From assembly GCA_013285855.1 (NCBI GenBank), contig JABDGW010000004.1:1-63812 (forward strand): a stretch of DNA of 63,812 bases. The letters are read 5' to 3'. The translations under genes and the position numbers were made by a program. The notes beneath the pieces are model-generated. The model was not told the DNA's origin. It saw nothing but the letters and a program-made list of their open reading frames with translations, and searched no databases. Of this stretch, positions 63,440 to 63,812 are shown piece after piece; positions within the stretch are counted from its first letter, which is position 1; each line of letters begins with the position of its first letter. Origin of the DNA: Bacteroidota bacterium (GTDB lineage Bacteria; Bacteroidota; Bacteroidia; Chitinophagales; Chitinophagaceae).

Positions 63440-63812
63440 ATGACTTCAAAGATTTCTGAAGGTGTTGAAATTAGTGTTGAAAGTTTTTACCAGGCAGACT
63501 ACAGCAACCCTGCCAATAGTGAATTTATGTTTGCTTACCGTATTACAATTGAGAACCATAATGACTTTAGTATAAAATTATTACGCCGAAGCTGGAATAT
63601 ATTTGACAGTAATGGTGAGTATCGCGATGTAGAAGGTGAAGGTGTTGTTGGCGTACAACCTGTTTTACAATCCGGCAAGCAGTTTCAATATGTAAGCGGC
63701 TGTAACCTTCGCAGCGAACTTGGCCGTATGTTTGGAAATTATGAAATGGAAAATTTAAATAACAAAAAAATCTTCCAGGTAAATATTCCGCCTTTTGATT
63801 TAATAGCACCAC
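63440..63812 (+). CDS. apaG: ApaG-family protein (partial, 3' end outside window)
   Basis: The frame from ATG 63440 stays open to the edge (124 codons). It begins MTSKISEGVEISVESFYQAD and matches the ApaG immunoglobulin-like fold: FMFAYRITIENHNDFSIKLL, RRSWNIFDSNGEYRDVEGEG, VVGVQPVLQSGKQFQYVSGC and FQVNIPPFDLIAP. ApaG-type domains are linked to Co2+/Mg2+ resistance in enterobacteria and to protein interactions elsewhere. The usual length is about 125-130 residues, so almost the entire protein is visible and only the last few codons are missing. Confidence 0.93.
   Translation, partial: MTSKISEGVEISVESFYQADYSNPANSEFMFAYRITIENHNDFSIKLLRRSWNIFDSNGEYRDVEGEGVVGVQPVLQSGKQFQYVSGCNLRSELGRMFGNYEMENLNNKKIFQVNIPPFDLIAP

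Noticed and set aside
1-63812. tRNA, rRNA, riboswitch and replication-origin signals
   Set aside because: No cloverleaf with tRNA consensus loops, rRNA core sequence, known riboswitch core or DnaA-box cluster was recognised by eye; a computational scan could still find a weak one.

Overview
The window looks like the chromosome of a Bacteroidota bacterium, most likely in or near the Chitinophagaceae. The evidence is a full-length SprA type IX secretion (T9SS) translocon, a PorP/SprF-family protein beside a PKD protein with a gliding-motility C-terminal domain, a second protein with a T9SS sorting tail, a LytTR regulator paired with a periplasmic-propeller sensor kinase, a DUF3810 gene, TAnnTTTG promoter boxes, AT-rich DNA and few Shine-Dalgarno sequences. 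No rRNA, tRNA, CRISPR array or transposase was seen.

Layout. 1-5.2 kb: a partial tricorn-like protease and a GH2 glycosidase, followed by scraps of dead genes. 5.2-9.9 kb: a patchwork of short accessory genes: a DUF3810 peptidase-like gene with two frame breaks, an ArsR-type remnant behind an intact-looking operator, a RibD/DHFR-like enzyme, a GyrI-like binding domain, a lipoprotein carbonic anhydrase and a rhomboid protease. 10-16 kb: a YdeI-like protein, a sensor kinase/response regulator pair and a beta-helix lipoprotein. 17-28 kb: ruvA-sprA, a Yip1-like membrane protein, YifB/ComM and a TMEM175-like channel. 28-37 kb: an M1 peptidase, recF, exbB-exbD, two genes with isoprenoid-cyclase signatures, an ALDH7 dehydrogenase and a TonB-like lipoprotein. 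37-43 kb: thyA-folA, a methyltransferase and a three-gene transhydrogenase operon interrupted by a four-helix-bundle gene. 43-50 kb: DUF1801, MATE, small membrane proteins, a queuosine-precursor transporter, a secreted S74-domain protein, an AraC regulator and a PhyH-like oxygenase. 50-63.8 kb: a LysM protein, bioF-rsmF, recG, a PKD/T9SS protein with PorP/SprF, trmD, an Hsp15-like protein and a partial apaG.

How the genes connect. SprA (17.8 kb) would be the outer-membrane channel for clients such as the 46.8 kb S74 protein (type A tail) and the 56.3 kb PKD protein (type B tail, beside its PorP/SprF partner). ExbB/ExbD supply proton-motive force to TonB-type transducers. ThyA and FolA form the dTMP/folate pair. 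PntA/PntB balance NADH and NADPH.

Most unusual content. Downstream of exbBD lie a class I terpene-synthase-like protein (DDLFD, NDIFDLYKD and RY motifs) and an exported alpha-toroid-like protein with a class II cyclase-type DSDDT motif. Two palindromic mobile-element-like repeats (33.6 and 43.2 kb) and inverted repeats around the four-helix-bundle gene suggest small non-autonomous elements. All functions are inferred from motifs read by eye; no database search was run.
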